A stretch of 64,000 nt of DNA from Myotis daubentonii. Taxonomy: Eukaryota > Chordata > Mammalia > Chiroptera > Vespertilionidae. Of this stretch, positions 44,951 to 54,860 are shown one piece after another. The position numbers were made by a program, and so were the translations under genes. The notes beneath the pieces are model-generated. The model ran no database searches. It was given only the letters and a program-made list of their open reading frames with translations, and was not told the origin of the DNA. How positions within the stretch are numbered: the stretch's first letter is position 1; every line of letters starts with the position of its first letter. The stretch spans positions 67,964,787 to 68,028,786 of the forward strand of contig NC_081842.1 in NCBI RefSeq assembly GCF_963259705.1, given 5' to 3'.

Positions 44951-46600
44951 ATGGTCATGTGTCTTGGACATAGGTGATATAGTCTGAGAGGAAGAGTAGA
45001 ACCTCATCCTATGGGGGAATTGACAGAGACACCTTCACCAATGTGCTTGCTTTCTGAGAACCATAATGTATGATGGTTTATGTGTGTCTGGCTAAGTGTA
45101 TTTACAGTACTAGGTAGTGTTTGGTTTAAGCTAGGCAAACCCCACAAAATAGATAAATGGCATAAAAAGGATTTCTGAAAAAACAACAACACTCTACATC
45201 TTGAAGATAATGCTAACAGTACAAATACAAAGAAACAAGAAAACACATCAAATTGACACTTTTCTTATTTTTAGTTGCTAAAAGATAAACTTGGGCATAT
45301 TAAATTTTTTTATTTGAGCAAACATTAATTAGACTCTGGCAGCATCCAATCTAGGAGACAGAAAGGAGCTCAGAGGAGTGGTGTAGAAGGAAAGACTTCT
45401 GTAAGCAGGAGAGAGCAGAAACAAGAAAGTTATACTAGTCAGAAAAAGTAGGTTCACTATTGTAAGACTATTTTCCTTTAGGGGATGGCAGGAGTCTATC
45501 AATCCAATTATCCAACTAGATAAGGACTCTAAGATTCCATTTCTGGGAGAGCCCAAACTGTAATTAAATTAAGTCTCCATTTGGTGACGTGGGGCTTAAC
45601 ATAAGTGACTCCATTTGGGGCCTGTTGTCTTGTTTTAACATGGTATAAACTTTTTGTTAACCCTAAAATGATACACAAACATTGACAATTTCAGTGGATC
45701 TGACAGTATGCTACATTGCAGGTACTTTTGTAAAAGTAAATTCAATATTTTGGGGGGAGATAAAGAAAGAATTTTAACAATGAATGAGAAAATAATTGAT
45801 TTTCAAAAGAAACTTATACTCTGAAAAAGGCTTTATAAAAATGATGCTTCCAATAATTAGTGATTTTGTTGCTGAACATGATTTAATTTATCATGTTTTT
45901 TTTATTTCTCTATATACCTATAAAATTTGAAAATAGAACTTTCTGAACTATTTTTTAAAATCTTTTTTTTCCAAAAAGATTCAGAGTCGTTTTTACCCAT
46001 TTGCTTAAAATATATAAAAGTGCAACATCTTTCAATTGACTTGAAAAAATAATTTACAATAGAACAGATGCTGATTTACTAGTTAATTTCATTTATGGCT
46101 TTTGCCTAATTTGTGATGATTTCATTATTTATTCATATTATAACAGCAAAGAAGAATGAACAAAGGTGTCTTTTCACCCCACTGTCCCTTCATTATTAGG
46201 TGCCTTTTAGCAAGGCAAAAGAGTCTATCTCTCAATTGGAAGATAATTTTGCTTGTACATCAAATAATTTTTTTCTTTTCTCCAAAAATCATGCATTTTT
46301 CTTTACTGTTGTCTGTCACCAGCTAGATATAAGCCACAGGAGGTATGAACACAACTGTTCTTATTGTTTGTTCAAAAACAGGAAGTTTTGGCCACAACTG
46401 TGTACTTTTCTTTCTGAGACTCCATGTTGCTGGGGAATTTGCCTGCAGAAATAAAGAACTGGGTAGAATTCAGTTAAAATTGAACACAGACACAGGGACT
46501 CAGATTTTAGGATTTCCTGTTGGTTAATCACATAAATGGAAAATACTAAAACTGAGATTTCATTTAATCTTCATGAGAAAAGCAGAGTTGTAACATACTC
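44951..46600. other. AT-rich stretch, no gene recognised
   Basis: Nothing supported. Confidence 0.45.
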
Positions 46601-46605
46601 AAAAT

Positions 46606-46606
46606 T

Positions 46607-46638
<32 letters not shown>
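46606..46638. repeat. (CA)n microsatellite
   Basis: About 15 CA units, just upstream of a Ves SINE. Confidence 0.95.
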
Positions 46639-46640
<2 letters not shown>

Positions 46641-46716
46641 TTGGAATTAAGAAAAGAAAGGAAAAATTACACTGATATATTAATTTTCTGTCTTGTATTA
46701 AGAGGGTAACAGGGGC

Positions 46717-46941
46717 ACGGAAACCGGTTTGGCTCAGTGGATAGAGCGTCGGCCTGCGGACTGAAGGGTCCTGGGTTTGATTCCGGTCAAGGGCATATAC
46801 CTGGGTTGCGGGCACATCCCCAGTAGGAGATGTGCAGGAGGCAGCTGATCGGTGTTTCTCTCTCATCGATGTTTCTGGCTCTCTATCTCTCTCCCTTCCT
46901 CTCTGTAAAAAATCAATAAAATATATTAAAAAAAAAAAAAA
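46717..46941 (+). mobile_element. Young Ves SINE with 13-bp TSD
   Basis: Full-length: A box TGGCTCAGTGGATAGAGC, a B-box-like GGTTTGATTCC (one change from the B box at 17916), 'gcaggaggcagctgatcggt', CT-rich run, 'aaaaaatcaataaaatatat' and a poly(A) tail. Perfect 13-bp duplication GGGTAACAGGGGC at 46704-46716 and 46942-46954. The antisense strand yields a 187-codon open frame by chance. Confidence 0.95.
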
Positions 46942-46998
46942 GGGTAACAGGGGCTTCTTGTTCGCTTTTTCTCTCTGGAGAATTCTACCCACAGGTTG

Positions 46999-47718
46999 TG
47001 AAGTTTGGTAGCAATATCTCAGGTAGAAACTATAGTTTGACTCTAACCCTGCTGTTTGGCTTCTGTACTTATTTGCTTTGTTTAACAATAGAAAAGTTAT
47101 TTTGATTTTCTGAATTGTATAAATCATCCCAATTGATTGAATACCCTATTGATTGTAATGTGAATACCCCATTGGTTGTGGTCATACTGGTTATCGAAGC
47201 ACATTCTTCTGTTCCTGGGAACCAGGAAGGCACAATTATCCTAAATTGCCTCAGTGGCCACAGATAATGTGTTCCGGTTGACTCAGTGGTCCCAATACCA
47301 GGACAGCACAATTACTCTAAATTGCCTCAATGGCTCTAGATAATGTGTTCCTGTTAACTCAGTGGTCTTAAGACCTGAGGGCTCTAGATAATGTGTTCCT
47401 GTCAACTCAGTGGTCCCAAGACCTGATGGCTCCAGATAATGTGTTTCCATTGATTCAGTGATCCGGAGACCCAAAACTATAATTAACATGCTTAAGTCTG
47501 CTTCTGTAAACTGCTTTTTTTGCAAACTAGGTTCCTCATTCCAAACCCTGGGATGTAATTGATACCTTTGTGATCTTTGCCTATGTAAACCTGGTGGTGG
47601 GCCTGGGGAGGGCACTGCGAGATTTGGAGTTCCTCATAGTCCCAAATTGCAATAAATGTGACTCTTTAATTCAACTTCTTGAGGCGTTCTTCTGTGATTC
47701 GCGGGGCACATTACAACA
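46999..47718 (+). mobile_element. ERV1 solo LTR (copy 1), TSD GTTG
   Basis: It starts TGAAGTTTGG and ends CACATTACAACA. It is 720 bp with perfect 4-bp duplication GTTG (46995-46998, 47719-47722), typical of gammaretrovirus-like integration. U3 carries four tandem units, each with an '(g)ataatgtgttcc' block and a 'actcagtggtc' block (units starting near 47231, 47307, 47380, 47428), which look like enhancer repeats. AATAAA lies at 47651-47656. No interior domain is present, so the provirus was lost by LTR-LTR recombination. Confidence 0.93.
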
Positions 47719-48168
47719 GTTGCAGCTGTAACAAATGCCTAACCTTCTGATTTATGGACTGTCCTGATTACCATCCCACTTACCTCCAACTTTCTCTCAA
47801 ACCCAACACCTCATTCCAGCAGAGGACTGGAAAGAAGATAATAAAAATAAAATATATCATTTAGGATTAGGTTCACCTGAGAATAACATGGACCACTTCT
47901 TTTTACCCACTGCATCCCCCGCAGCACACAAGTGCCTTAAAAATTAGAAATGTCATTTCCTCATATAAAATGATTCCAGGAATGCTGTCAATATTACGGC
48001 CATCAGCGGTGATCTTTCTGAAAGGTTCTGGTCCAACCTACTTGGGGGCTCATCCTTATTCCTATGGTTCAAGATGGCTGCTGGAGCTCAACCAGCAGGT
48101 GAAAGGGAGAGCAAAGTAGAATTTCACATAAAACTTCTACTAATGCCATATAGGCCAAAATTAATCAC
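47719..48168. other. Intervening sequence ending in an ancient repeat (left half)
   Basis: From about 47960, 'ggtccaacctacttgggggc', 'caagatggctgctggagctc' and 'ggccaaaattaatcacatgg' read as an old dispersed mammalian repeat. It continues beyond the insertions at about 49160 ('ggaggggagaatgaatattg'). The family name is not certain. Confidence 0.45.
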
Positions 48169-48196
48169 ATGGTGAAAGGGCGAGTCGTCTCGGGGC

Positions 48197-48480
48197 CTGA
48201 CCACGCTGCTGGCGGCCTCGGGCACCGACTCCCCAGCCCACGGCGGGAGCCTGGCGCAGGCTGCCATCCGCCCGCCGCCCCCGGACCGGACCCACGCGGC
48301 AGCAGCGGCGGCGGCGGGGCGGGGCGCGTGCCCTCGCCCGAGGAGATGGAGGAGGAGGCGATAGCCGATGCCCCCGGGAACGAGACGGAGGACGTGGACT
48401 TCCTGCCTGGGCTGGAACTGGTCGATCTACTGGACCCCCAGCAACCGGACTGGCCCCTGGAGCCCAGGCTCAGCTCGCCC
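48197..48480 (+). pseudogene. CREBZF: CREBZF N-terminal coding fragment captured in LTR U3
   Basis: In one frame, 48197 to about 48316 reads [13 protein letters not shown] and continues Pro/Ala-rich, like the start of CREBZF (Zhangfei), a bZIP transcription cofactor that binds HCF-1. After a frame change, 48331-48480 reads [29 protein letters not shown] and [14 protein letters not shown], the acidic region before the basic-zipper. Only roughly the first third of the ~350-residue protein is represented. It has an internal deletion and frameshift, and no zipper or HCF-binding region. The start codon is not preserved, so no product is expected. Identification is from memory of the human protein and needs a database search. 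Confidence 0.75.
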
Positions 48481-48671
48481 TGGGGGGGGCTAGGACTCCG
48501 CCCTCCATCTTGCCCTGGGTCCTCCATTTTTGGGGCGGCCGCCATGTGCTCAGGAGAGTGCCTTCTTCCCGGAAGTCCAGGCCCCTGCTGGCCACGCCCA
48601 GGATTCCTTTAAACTAACCAATGACAATCAAGGGACGTGCGCGCCATAGAGATGACCCAACTCGCGCCTGG

Positions 48672-48727
48672 CCAATCAGTGGGGCCCACAGTCCCCTCTC
48701 CTGCCCTCACTCCACCCCCCTTTAAAA
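48672..48727 (+). promoter_or_regulatory. LTR core promoter: CCAAT box and TATA-like box
   Basis: CCAAT (48672-48676) with an upstream second copy (48618), and TTTAAAA at 48721-48727, about 25-30 nt before a CT-rich stretch that would hold the start site. The arrangement is typical of a gammaretroviral U3-R boundary. Activity today is unknown. Confidence 0.6.
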
Positions 48728-48925
48728 CCCCCTGTCCCATCAGGCCTCTCTCTCTCTTGGCCACTGGAGCTTACCGTTACATCGGTGAGTGTGGCAGGGG
48801 AGCCAAACCCGGGTTTGAAATAGATGACTCTTTGCTTTTGCATCGGACTGACTGGCTCCCTGGGGGTCTTGGGAACTTTGAAATCTGGGCATAACAATGG
48901 TTAGCCTTAGCTGAAATAGAGATTG

Positions 48926-48929
<4 letters not shown>

Positions 48930-48972
<43 letters not shown>

Positions 48973-48992
48973 TTATATATATATATATATAT
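48930..48992. repeat. (TA)n microsatellite, left of mosaic insert
   Basis: TA-rich with one TGTGTT interruption. It ends exactly where the copied segment begins. Confidence 0.9.
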
Positions 48993-49116
48993 AAACATGC
49001 TGTCGCTACCACGCAGGGCTCATGGGAATGGTAATAGAACACAGAGCTTTGGTCTTAACTGGAACACATTATCTATAGCCACTGAGGCAATTTAGAGTAA
49101 TTGTGCAGATCTCAAT
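48993..49116. other. Mosaic templated insertion between TA-rich tracts
   Basis: Three joined pieces. 48993-49057 is identical over 65 bp, same strand, to 51447-51511. 49058-49106 is the reverse complement of 52467-52515 (LTR copy 2 U3) with one mismatch in 49. 49101-49116 is the reverse complement of 51571-51586. The last two overlap by the shared hexamer GCACAA. TA-rich sequence lies on both sides. Confidence 0.85.
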
Positions 49117-49155
49117 ATATATATATAATTAATTATATATATATATATATTTGCT
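49115..49155. repeat. (TA)n microsatellite, right of mosaic insert
   Basis: TA-rich tract with an AATTAATTA centre. It continues into the right half of the old repeat at about 49160-49250. Confidence 0.85.
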
Positions 49156-49250
49156 ATACTCTAAGCGAAAATATGAGTTTCTTTTTTATTAAAGGAGGGG
49201 AGAATGAATATTGAAAGACAACTATCAGTCTTTGTCATACTTCTCATTTC

Positions 49251-51446
49251 TGTCCCTCTCCTTTCCTCTTGCTCTAAAAGCCAAAAAAAAAACAAACAAA
49301 AACTTTTTAAGTTATATTTTATAAAAATTGCAAAGACCATCTCAATTATGTAAAGGTGCCCCTTTTGTGCTATGAAATCTAACTTCTTTTATTAGATTTC
49401 CCAAATAATTTTAAGTTTTTGGCCCAGAAACTAAACTCTAGAAGTCTAGAGTTCCATGACAATGGACTTTCAATGTGACTCATATCTTTGCTCCAATCCA
49501 AACGCCATGATTCCTCCAATCATTTTGTTTATTGATTCCATCCCCCATCTTATTATTAATAGTCATAGAAACTTGATAATATCAAATATAGCTATATTTA
49601 CATTATTATTCTTAAGAAAGGATGAAATTATAGGCCCTGTACCATTAAGTACCTCAATATTTCCATATTTCTAGATATCAAGGCATTGTGAGATCCCAGC
49701 TATTTGATAATTGATCAATAACCTCTTTATATGGATATGTTGGGCTCATTTAATAAAAAAGTTCTTCTGATCAAATTCCAAATTTTCAGAAAATCATCTT
49801 CTTGTTATTTCAAATTCTTTTACAAAAATTTTGTGAGTTTTTTAGAATGTCTGCCATCTCTCAGTTGATACTTATTAAATTCACTTCTTTATTTTTGCTA
49901 ACTTTCTGATGTATCTTCTTAGATTGTGTTCTTTAACATTATCTTAAAATTATTGGCTTTTTAAAAAATTCTCAAAATTCTAGAAGAATTTCTGATAATA
50001 GAGGCCAAATCTGCAGGAATAAACATGCATCTCCTGTTTTAATTCCACACAAAGATCTTTGTGCCAGGATGACTGGAGATTTCTAGGAAATCTCAGCCCT
50101 AGGCTGCACTGAGGTTGTGACTCTCACTTAACATTTGTACATAACATTTCTGTTGTGTCCAACTTATCAATGAAAGGGATAGTGCTCAGGTCATGGTCTT
50201 TGCAAGATGTTTCCTAAAATTCACATTTTAGTTACTGAAATAGAGAAGTTACATTAATTTATAATGTTTGTATAAAATTTGTTTATATCTTTCAACTGAT
50301 CCTCATGGATTTCTGATTTGTTCCTCATCAATTGAATTGAAGGTATCAGTATTATTCCTTTGGTGTTGTGGTATGATTTTCTTCCTCCTCTTTCATTTAT
50401 TCTGATTCATGTCAGAAGAAGAGTACAGCAAGAAAGAGTGCTGGAGGCAAAATGATAGAAGTTAAAGGGATTATAGGCTCTCATACAACAACTAATTCCT
50501 TTAAAAAATATTATCTCCTTTCATTATATTATGCACTCACTGGGTATATCTTGCCATAATCTTAAGTGTCAATCAGCTGGGGTTATACCTATTTAGAATA
50601 GCAAAAGGCATAAACTAGCTATTATGGTGGGAAATTTCAGTGGGAGAAGGGGAACAGATGGGCAGTAATGATTGGAATTAGACCAGAGCTCTACCATGGC
50701 CAGAATCAGACAACTGAAGTGGAGTGATATTAAACCTGATGACCAAGATATGACATTTAACAATAAATCCCAAGGGGTCAGGACTAAGGACTATGGTAAA
50801 GAAAGAAAATTGTGTTTATTACATGTTGGCAAATGAGGCAAGTGAAATGGACAGAGATTTAGAGGCACTTTCAAGGATCCCTTCTCTTACCTTGTGGTTC
50901 TTAAAGGATGCTGATGTCTCTGGATCTGGGAACTTTGCAGAACTGACCTAGAGCCCTGGTATATGTGTGGATATATGGGCCTACCGAAGAAAAGACTACT
51001 TCCTCATCTTTAGAAAAGAAACTTCTGTTTTTTCATTTAAATTGATGCAATTATTTTAGAAAACTCCATTTCGAAAGTCCATTTTTATTTTTTCTATAGT
51101 TGACATTTCAGTATCATAAACTCCCATTGCAGATGTCTCTTTCATGGGGGCCCTTGCTGTAAAAGTGCCTGGCAACAAATTTGACATGACATTATAAAGG
51201 CCATAATAGAAGACATGAGATGATAAACTTTCAATAGTTTTTCTTTCTTTCTTTTTTAAATTTAGGTTCACATACAAATTTTGCACTGCAAGAATAGCCA
51301 CAAATACAGAAATTTCTACAAAAGATTATGTGTGATGTCAGTTTTGGATCACATTTTGAGAGTAATGGTTTTATCCAAAGACAATTAGATGTTGCTAATC
51401 TGCCATGTTTTTAAAAGCTTTCTTTAAGCACATAACACAATGATAG
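49251..51446. other. AT-rich stretch, no gene recognised
   Basis: No exon or named repeat is supported. Confidence 0.45.
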
Positions 51447-51586
51447 AAACATGCTGTCGCTACCACGCAGGGCTCATGGGAATGGTAATAGAACACAGAG
51501 CTTTGGTCTTAAGGTCTTTTGTTTTGATGTAATTCACTGTGTGAATTACAGGCTTACCAGTAGTTTAGTAATTGAGATCTGCACAA
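51447..51586 (+). repeat. Donor segments for the mosaic insert
   Basis: 51447-51511 (65 bp, identical) and 51571-51586 (16 bp, inverted) match the mosaic at 48993-49116. A 10-bp hairpin (TGTAATTCAC and complement) lies between them at about 51529-51551. Confidence 0.8.
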
Positions 51587-52272
51587 AAACAAAGAAAGAC
51601 ACATTGTACTTAAAGGCAGAGTAAATATTAAAGATGCAAATTAGTTAAAGGGTAGTAAAGGTAGATTAACAGAGATTTGTAACATTTAAATAAACTGAAC
51701 TTCCTCTTAAAAATCAAGGTAGTTGAAACACAGTACCTTTCAAAAGAAGTGTTTCAGACTTGGCTTCCCAAATGTATGCTGAAAAGAAGTAAAGGAAATA
51801 TGTTAATCTCGTGACAAAAGGAAAACGAACATATTATATTATAAGAATAATATTTAGAGACTATTTAATTCTTATTTTTGCATGCTTGTGCTAACCAAAC
51901 ACAAATTTCAAGCTTAATGACTTGACCCCATTATTAAAAACACTATGAAAGAAGACTCAGAATCTAAAGTTTCTCCTTTTAACTTTGGAAATAAAAAATG
52001 TTAAACCAGAAAAAAAATATTGCACCAAATTCCAAATAAAGAAAAAGCAGATTTGTACAATTCAATGATAAATTAAAATTTAATTTTAATAGATATCAAA
52101 ATAAATCATGCTTAGAAATAAAAGCAATGATGTCTTCCCTTGTAAAATAAATATGATAATAATTCCTGCCTTATCAGATGATTCACTTAAAGTCCTGGCA
52201 TGAAGAGATTGCTCAATATATGTTTGTTTCCTCTCTTCAAAGACAATGACCAAAATTTAACTATAAATATTC
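51587..52272. other. AT-rich stretch, no gene recognised
   Basis: Nothing supported between the donor segment and LTR copy 2. Confidence 0.45.
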
Positions 52273-52861
52273 TGAAGTGTGGTAGTAATCATCTCAGGTA
52301 GAAACTGCAGTTTAACGTTAGCCCTGCTGTTTGGCTTCTGTACTTATTTGCTTTTTTTAACAATAAAAAAGTTACTTTGATTTTCTGAACTTATGTATGC
52401 TATCCCATTGATTGTGATCTTACTGGTTTTAGAAAGCACATTCTTCTGTACCTGGGAACCAGGACAGCACAATTACTCTAAATTGCCTCAGTGGCTATAG
52501 ATAATGCGTTCCAGTGGACTCAGTGGTCCCAAGACCAGGACTGCACAATTACTCTAAATTGCCTCAGTGGCTCCAGGTAATGTGTTTCTGTTGATTCAGT
52601 GATGTGGAGACACAAAATTATAATTTAACTAACTTGCTCAATTCCGCTTCTGTAACTGCTTTGTGCAAATCAGGTTCCTCATTCCAAACCCAAAGATGTA
52701 ATCGATACCTTTGCAATATTTGCCTATTTAAGTGTGAGGTTGACACCGTTTTGGGACTGGGAGATTCGGAGCCATAACTCCCTCTCAGTCGCCGGCTTGT
52801 TAAATGACTCATTAATCTGGTCTTGCATCCTGAGTATTTACTCTCGGGGTACATTACAACA
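52273..52861 (+). mobile_element. ERV1 solo LTR (copy 2), TSD ATTC
   Basis: Same family as 46999-47718: starts TGAAGTGTGG, ends TACATTACAACA, 589 bp, perfect 4-bp duplication ATTC (52269-52272, 52862-52865). U3 has only two full tandem units (from about 52469 and 52544) against four in copy 1, which explains much of the length difference. TATTTAAG at about 52727 is a TATA-like candidate. Solo LTR without interior. Confidence 0.93.
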
Positions 52862-53234
52862 ATTCCTCCTGGTCACTTAGGACAAAATAAATTATGATGG
52901 GAATTTATTTTTTAGTCTTAGATCAAAAGCAGAGAACTGCAGTAGAGATACAGAAATCTTTAGAAAATTACTTCCTGCCTTCCAAGAATGCACTCCCATC
53001 TCCTCTCACAAAATGACACTATTGGACTTGGCAATAGTGACTAATATCCTACCCACTATTTTGATACTTTGATGTCAATAATTAACAGAGTTAAATATTT
53101 AAAATTTATAGTAACTCTTGAAAATTTCATTATTTTTACAGAATTATAAATCAATTAAGGGTGAAAAAAACAACAACAAAAGAAAGATAACATAAAGGCA
53201 CTTCATGGGAAGCTAATCATGTGATGTAAAACAC

Positions 53235-53365
53235 AAGATCTCTATAATTATAAGATCTGGGTTTCAATTCCAGCCACACACATAAGTGCTGTGTGTCCTT
53301 ACCTGTGAAATGGAGATGATACCTGCTGCGATTACAACAGTGAATGCAGTACATTCACGGCTTGT
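53235..53365 (+). mobile_element. MIR SINE relic
   Basis: 'agatctgggtttcaattcca', 'ttacctgtgaaatggagatg', 'tgatacctgctgcgattaca' follow MIR. Confidence 0.65.
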
Positions 53366-53367
53366 CT

Positions 53368-53560
53368 CTCAGTATTCACTCATTTATTCATTCATTTAGC
53401 AAATATTTCATGAGATTTTACACTATGTCTGGCAATGAGTTAGGCACTGGAAACAACAGTGAACAAGTAGACATGGTTTCTGAGCTCCAGCTTAACATGG
53501 CAGAAGAGGCAGACTTGTAGAATGACATAAACAATAGCTTGATAAATAGATGAAAGTTAT
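53368..53560 (-). mobile_element. L2 LINE 3' end relic
   Basis: 'attcactcatttattcattc', 'gtctggcaatgagttaggca', 'aacaacagtgaacaagtaga', 'tttctgagctccagcttaac' match the antisense L2 3' end. Confidence 0.7.
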
Positions 53561-53689
53561 TTCTGACTAAAAATTAGTTCCCTTTCTCTTCTCCTCAGTT
53601 GTAATAAAGGGAACACCTGTTCTTTCTACTTCCACTAATGAGAATTATTAATGAATGTGAATCCACTTTGGAAATTCTGAAGCTCTCTA

Positions 53690-54860
53690 CGAATGTCCAT
53701 TGCTGTATCTGTAACACAAATTTATCAAGTATGTGCTAATTGCAAGGCCCTAGGCCTAGGGAATGTACACAAATGAGTTGGACACAAGTTCTGCCTGCCC
53801 CTGCTGGGGAAGGTAGGGCAACTGGGCACTGTGAGCTATTATTCCAGGCAGAAAGTACTGAGAGGTGCTTTAAGAGAGAGCGAGAAAGTAATTGCTTATT
53901 TGGAGGAGGCAGAAACAGGCTCAGGTGGGAGTGCTCAGGGAAGACTTTATGAAGCAGGTGCGTAAGAACTGGCCTTGACAAATGGAGCTTTTGGACTTGA
54001 GATCAGGAAACAGAAGAGCCAAAGTACAGAAGTCGAGGAACAAGGGGCAACAAAGAAACAATATGTGGTGCATTTTGGTTAAATTAAACGAGGCATTAAT
54101 GGCAGTATTGGGCGATAAGACTGTGGCCGAAAGGGGCCACATGCTAACCTGACAAGCTCAGGGAAGGCCTGTATGGCAGTCTTGCAAACTCAGAGACCTA
54201 AAGTAACCACAAAGGATGGTCTGAAGTTAAACTTTAAAAGCAGTTATGGTGGGTAGTTACATCCTAAGCCGGTATCTTCCCTGACAAGGTCAACCTTTAC
54301 CTTAATTGAGCCTATCTGTCCTTTTGTATCTACATACACTTGAAATGTCTGGGTAACTTGTAACTTCCCTATTTTTGGACCCCTAGGAGCACAGCCTAAT
54401 GTGCCTGGGTGCCAGGACAGATACCACAAATTCCTTCATTATTATCATGTTAATTGTTCCTGCACCCACCTACATCCCTTCCTTTGATTGCAATATATAA
54501 ATATAGATGTAACCCACCATTCTCCAGAGCATTATCTCAATTCATTGAGGTTCTGTTTCCTGGCATATGTAGACAGTTTGGCTCAAATAAAGTCACAAAA
54601 ATTCTTTACAGGTTTCAATGTTTTTTTTTTACCTTAACAAGAGCTTGGACAAGTAGTTTGAGATCAAATCCTAAAGGACTTTGAATACCAGGTTAAAGCG
54701 TATGACCTGTCTTTTTGACAGCTGAAAGCCACATAAGAAATTTGAGCAAGGGAGTCAGGAGAGGAGCAATCATCCTACAACAGTGTGTCGAATGGATCAT
54801 TGTGACTATTGATATAACCTTGCTGAAGGGTACCAGAGAGATCTTTTGAAGTTTTGTATT
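53690..54860 (-). mobile_element. Ancient mammalian repeat split by an LTR
   Basis: 'gggaagactttatgaagcag', 'aagaactggccttgacaaat', and beyond the LTR 'ctaaaggactttgaatacca', 'ggagtcaggagaggagcaat' read in order as one old dispersed repeat (L2-like; name uncertain). Confidence 0.45.
54122..54640 (+). mobile_element. ERV1-like solo LTR
   Basis: It begins TGTGGCCGAAAGGGG and ends near ACCTTAACA, about 519 bp, with TATA-like 'aatatataaatatag' (about 54492) and AATAAA at about 54587. Flanks AGAC and AGAG are a possible eroded 4-bp duplication. Same family as the minus-strand LTR at 1997-2917. It interrupts an older repeat. Confidence 0.75.

Larger units (their letters stand above)
48173..48896 (+). 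mobile_element. Gammaretrovirus-like solo LTR with CREBZF-like insert, TSD ATGG
   Basis: The element starts TGAAAGGG and ends GGGCATAACA. It is 724 bp, flanked by perfect 4-bp duplication ATGG (48169-48172, 48897-48900). The surrounding old repeat reads continuously across the site. Promoter layout in the 3' half: CCAAT at 48618-48622 and 48672-48676, a TATA-like TTTAAAA at 48721-48727, then a CT-rich presumed R start. No canonical AATAAA is seen in R, which is odd. The 5' half is a CpG-rich block matching CREBZF coding sequence (next entry). No poly(A) tail is present, so this is not a simple processed pseudogene. No PBS or gag follows, so it is a solo LTR. Confidence 0.85.

Noticed and set aside
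46564..47127. 187-codon open frame on the minus strand, the longest in the window
   Set aside because: It is an antisense reading through an LTR start, a whole Ves SINE and a (CA)n tract. The composition comes from the repeats, and the same SINE-derived peptide occurs in the frame at 17748-18209.
47231..47472. Regularly repeated units that could suggest a CRISPR array
   Set aside because: Units are 45-76 bp, diverged, adjacent without unique spacers, and lie inside a U3 of a mammalian LTR.
48165..48545. 126-codon frame antisense to the CREBZF-like segment
   Set aside because: GC-rich shadow of the sense fragment, with no motif of its own.
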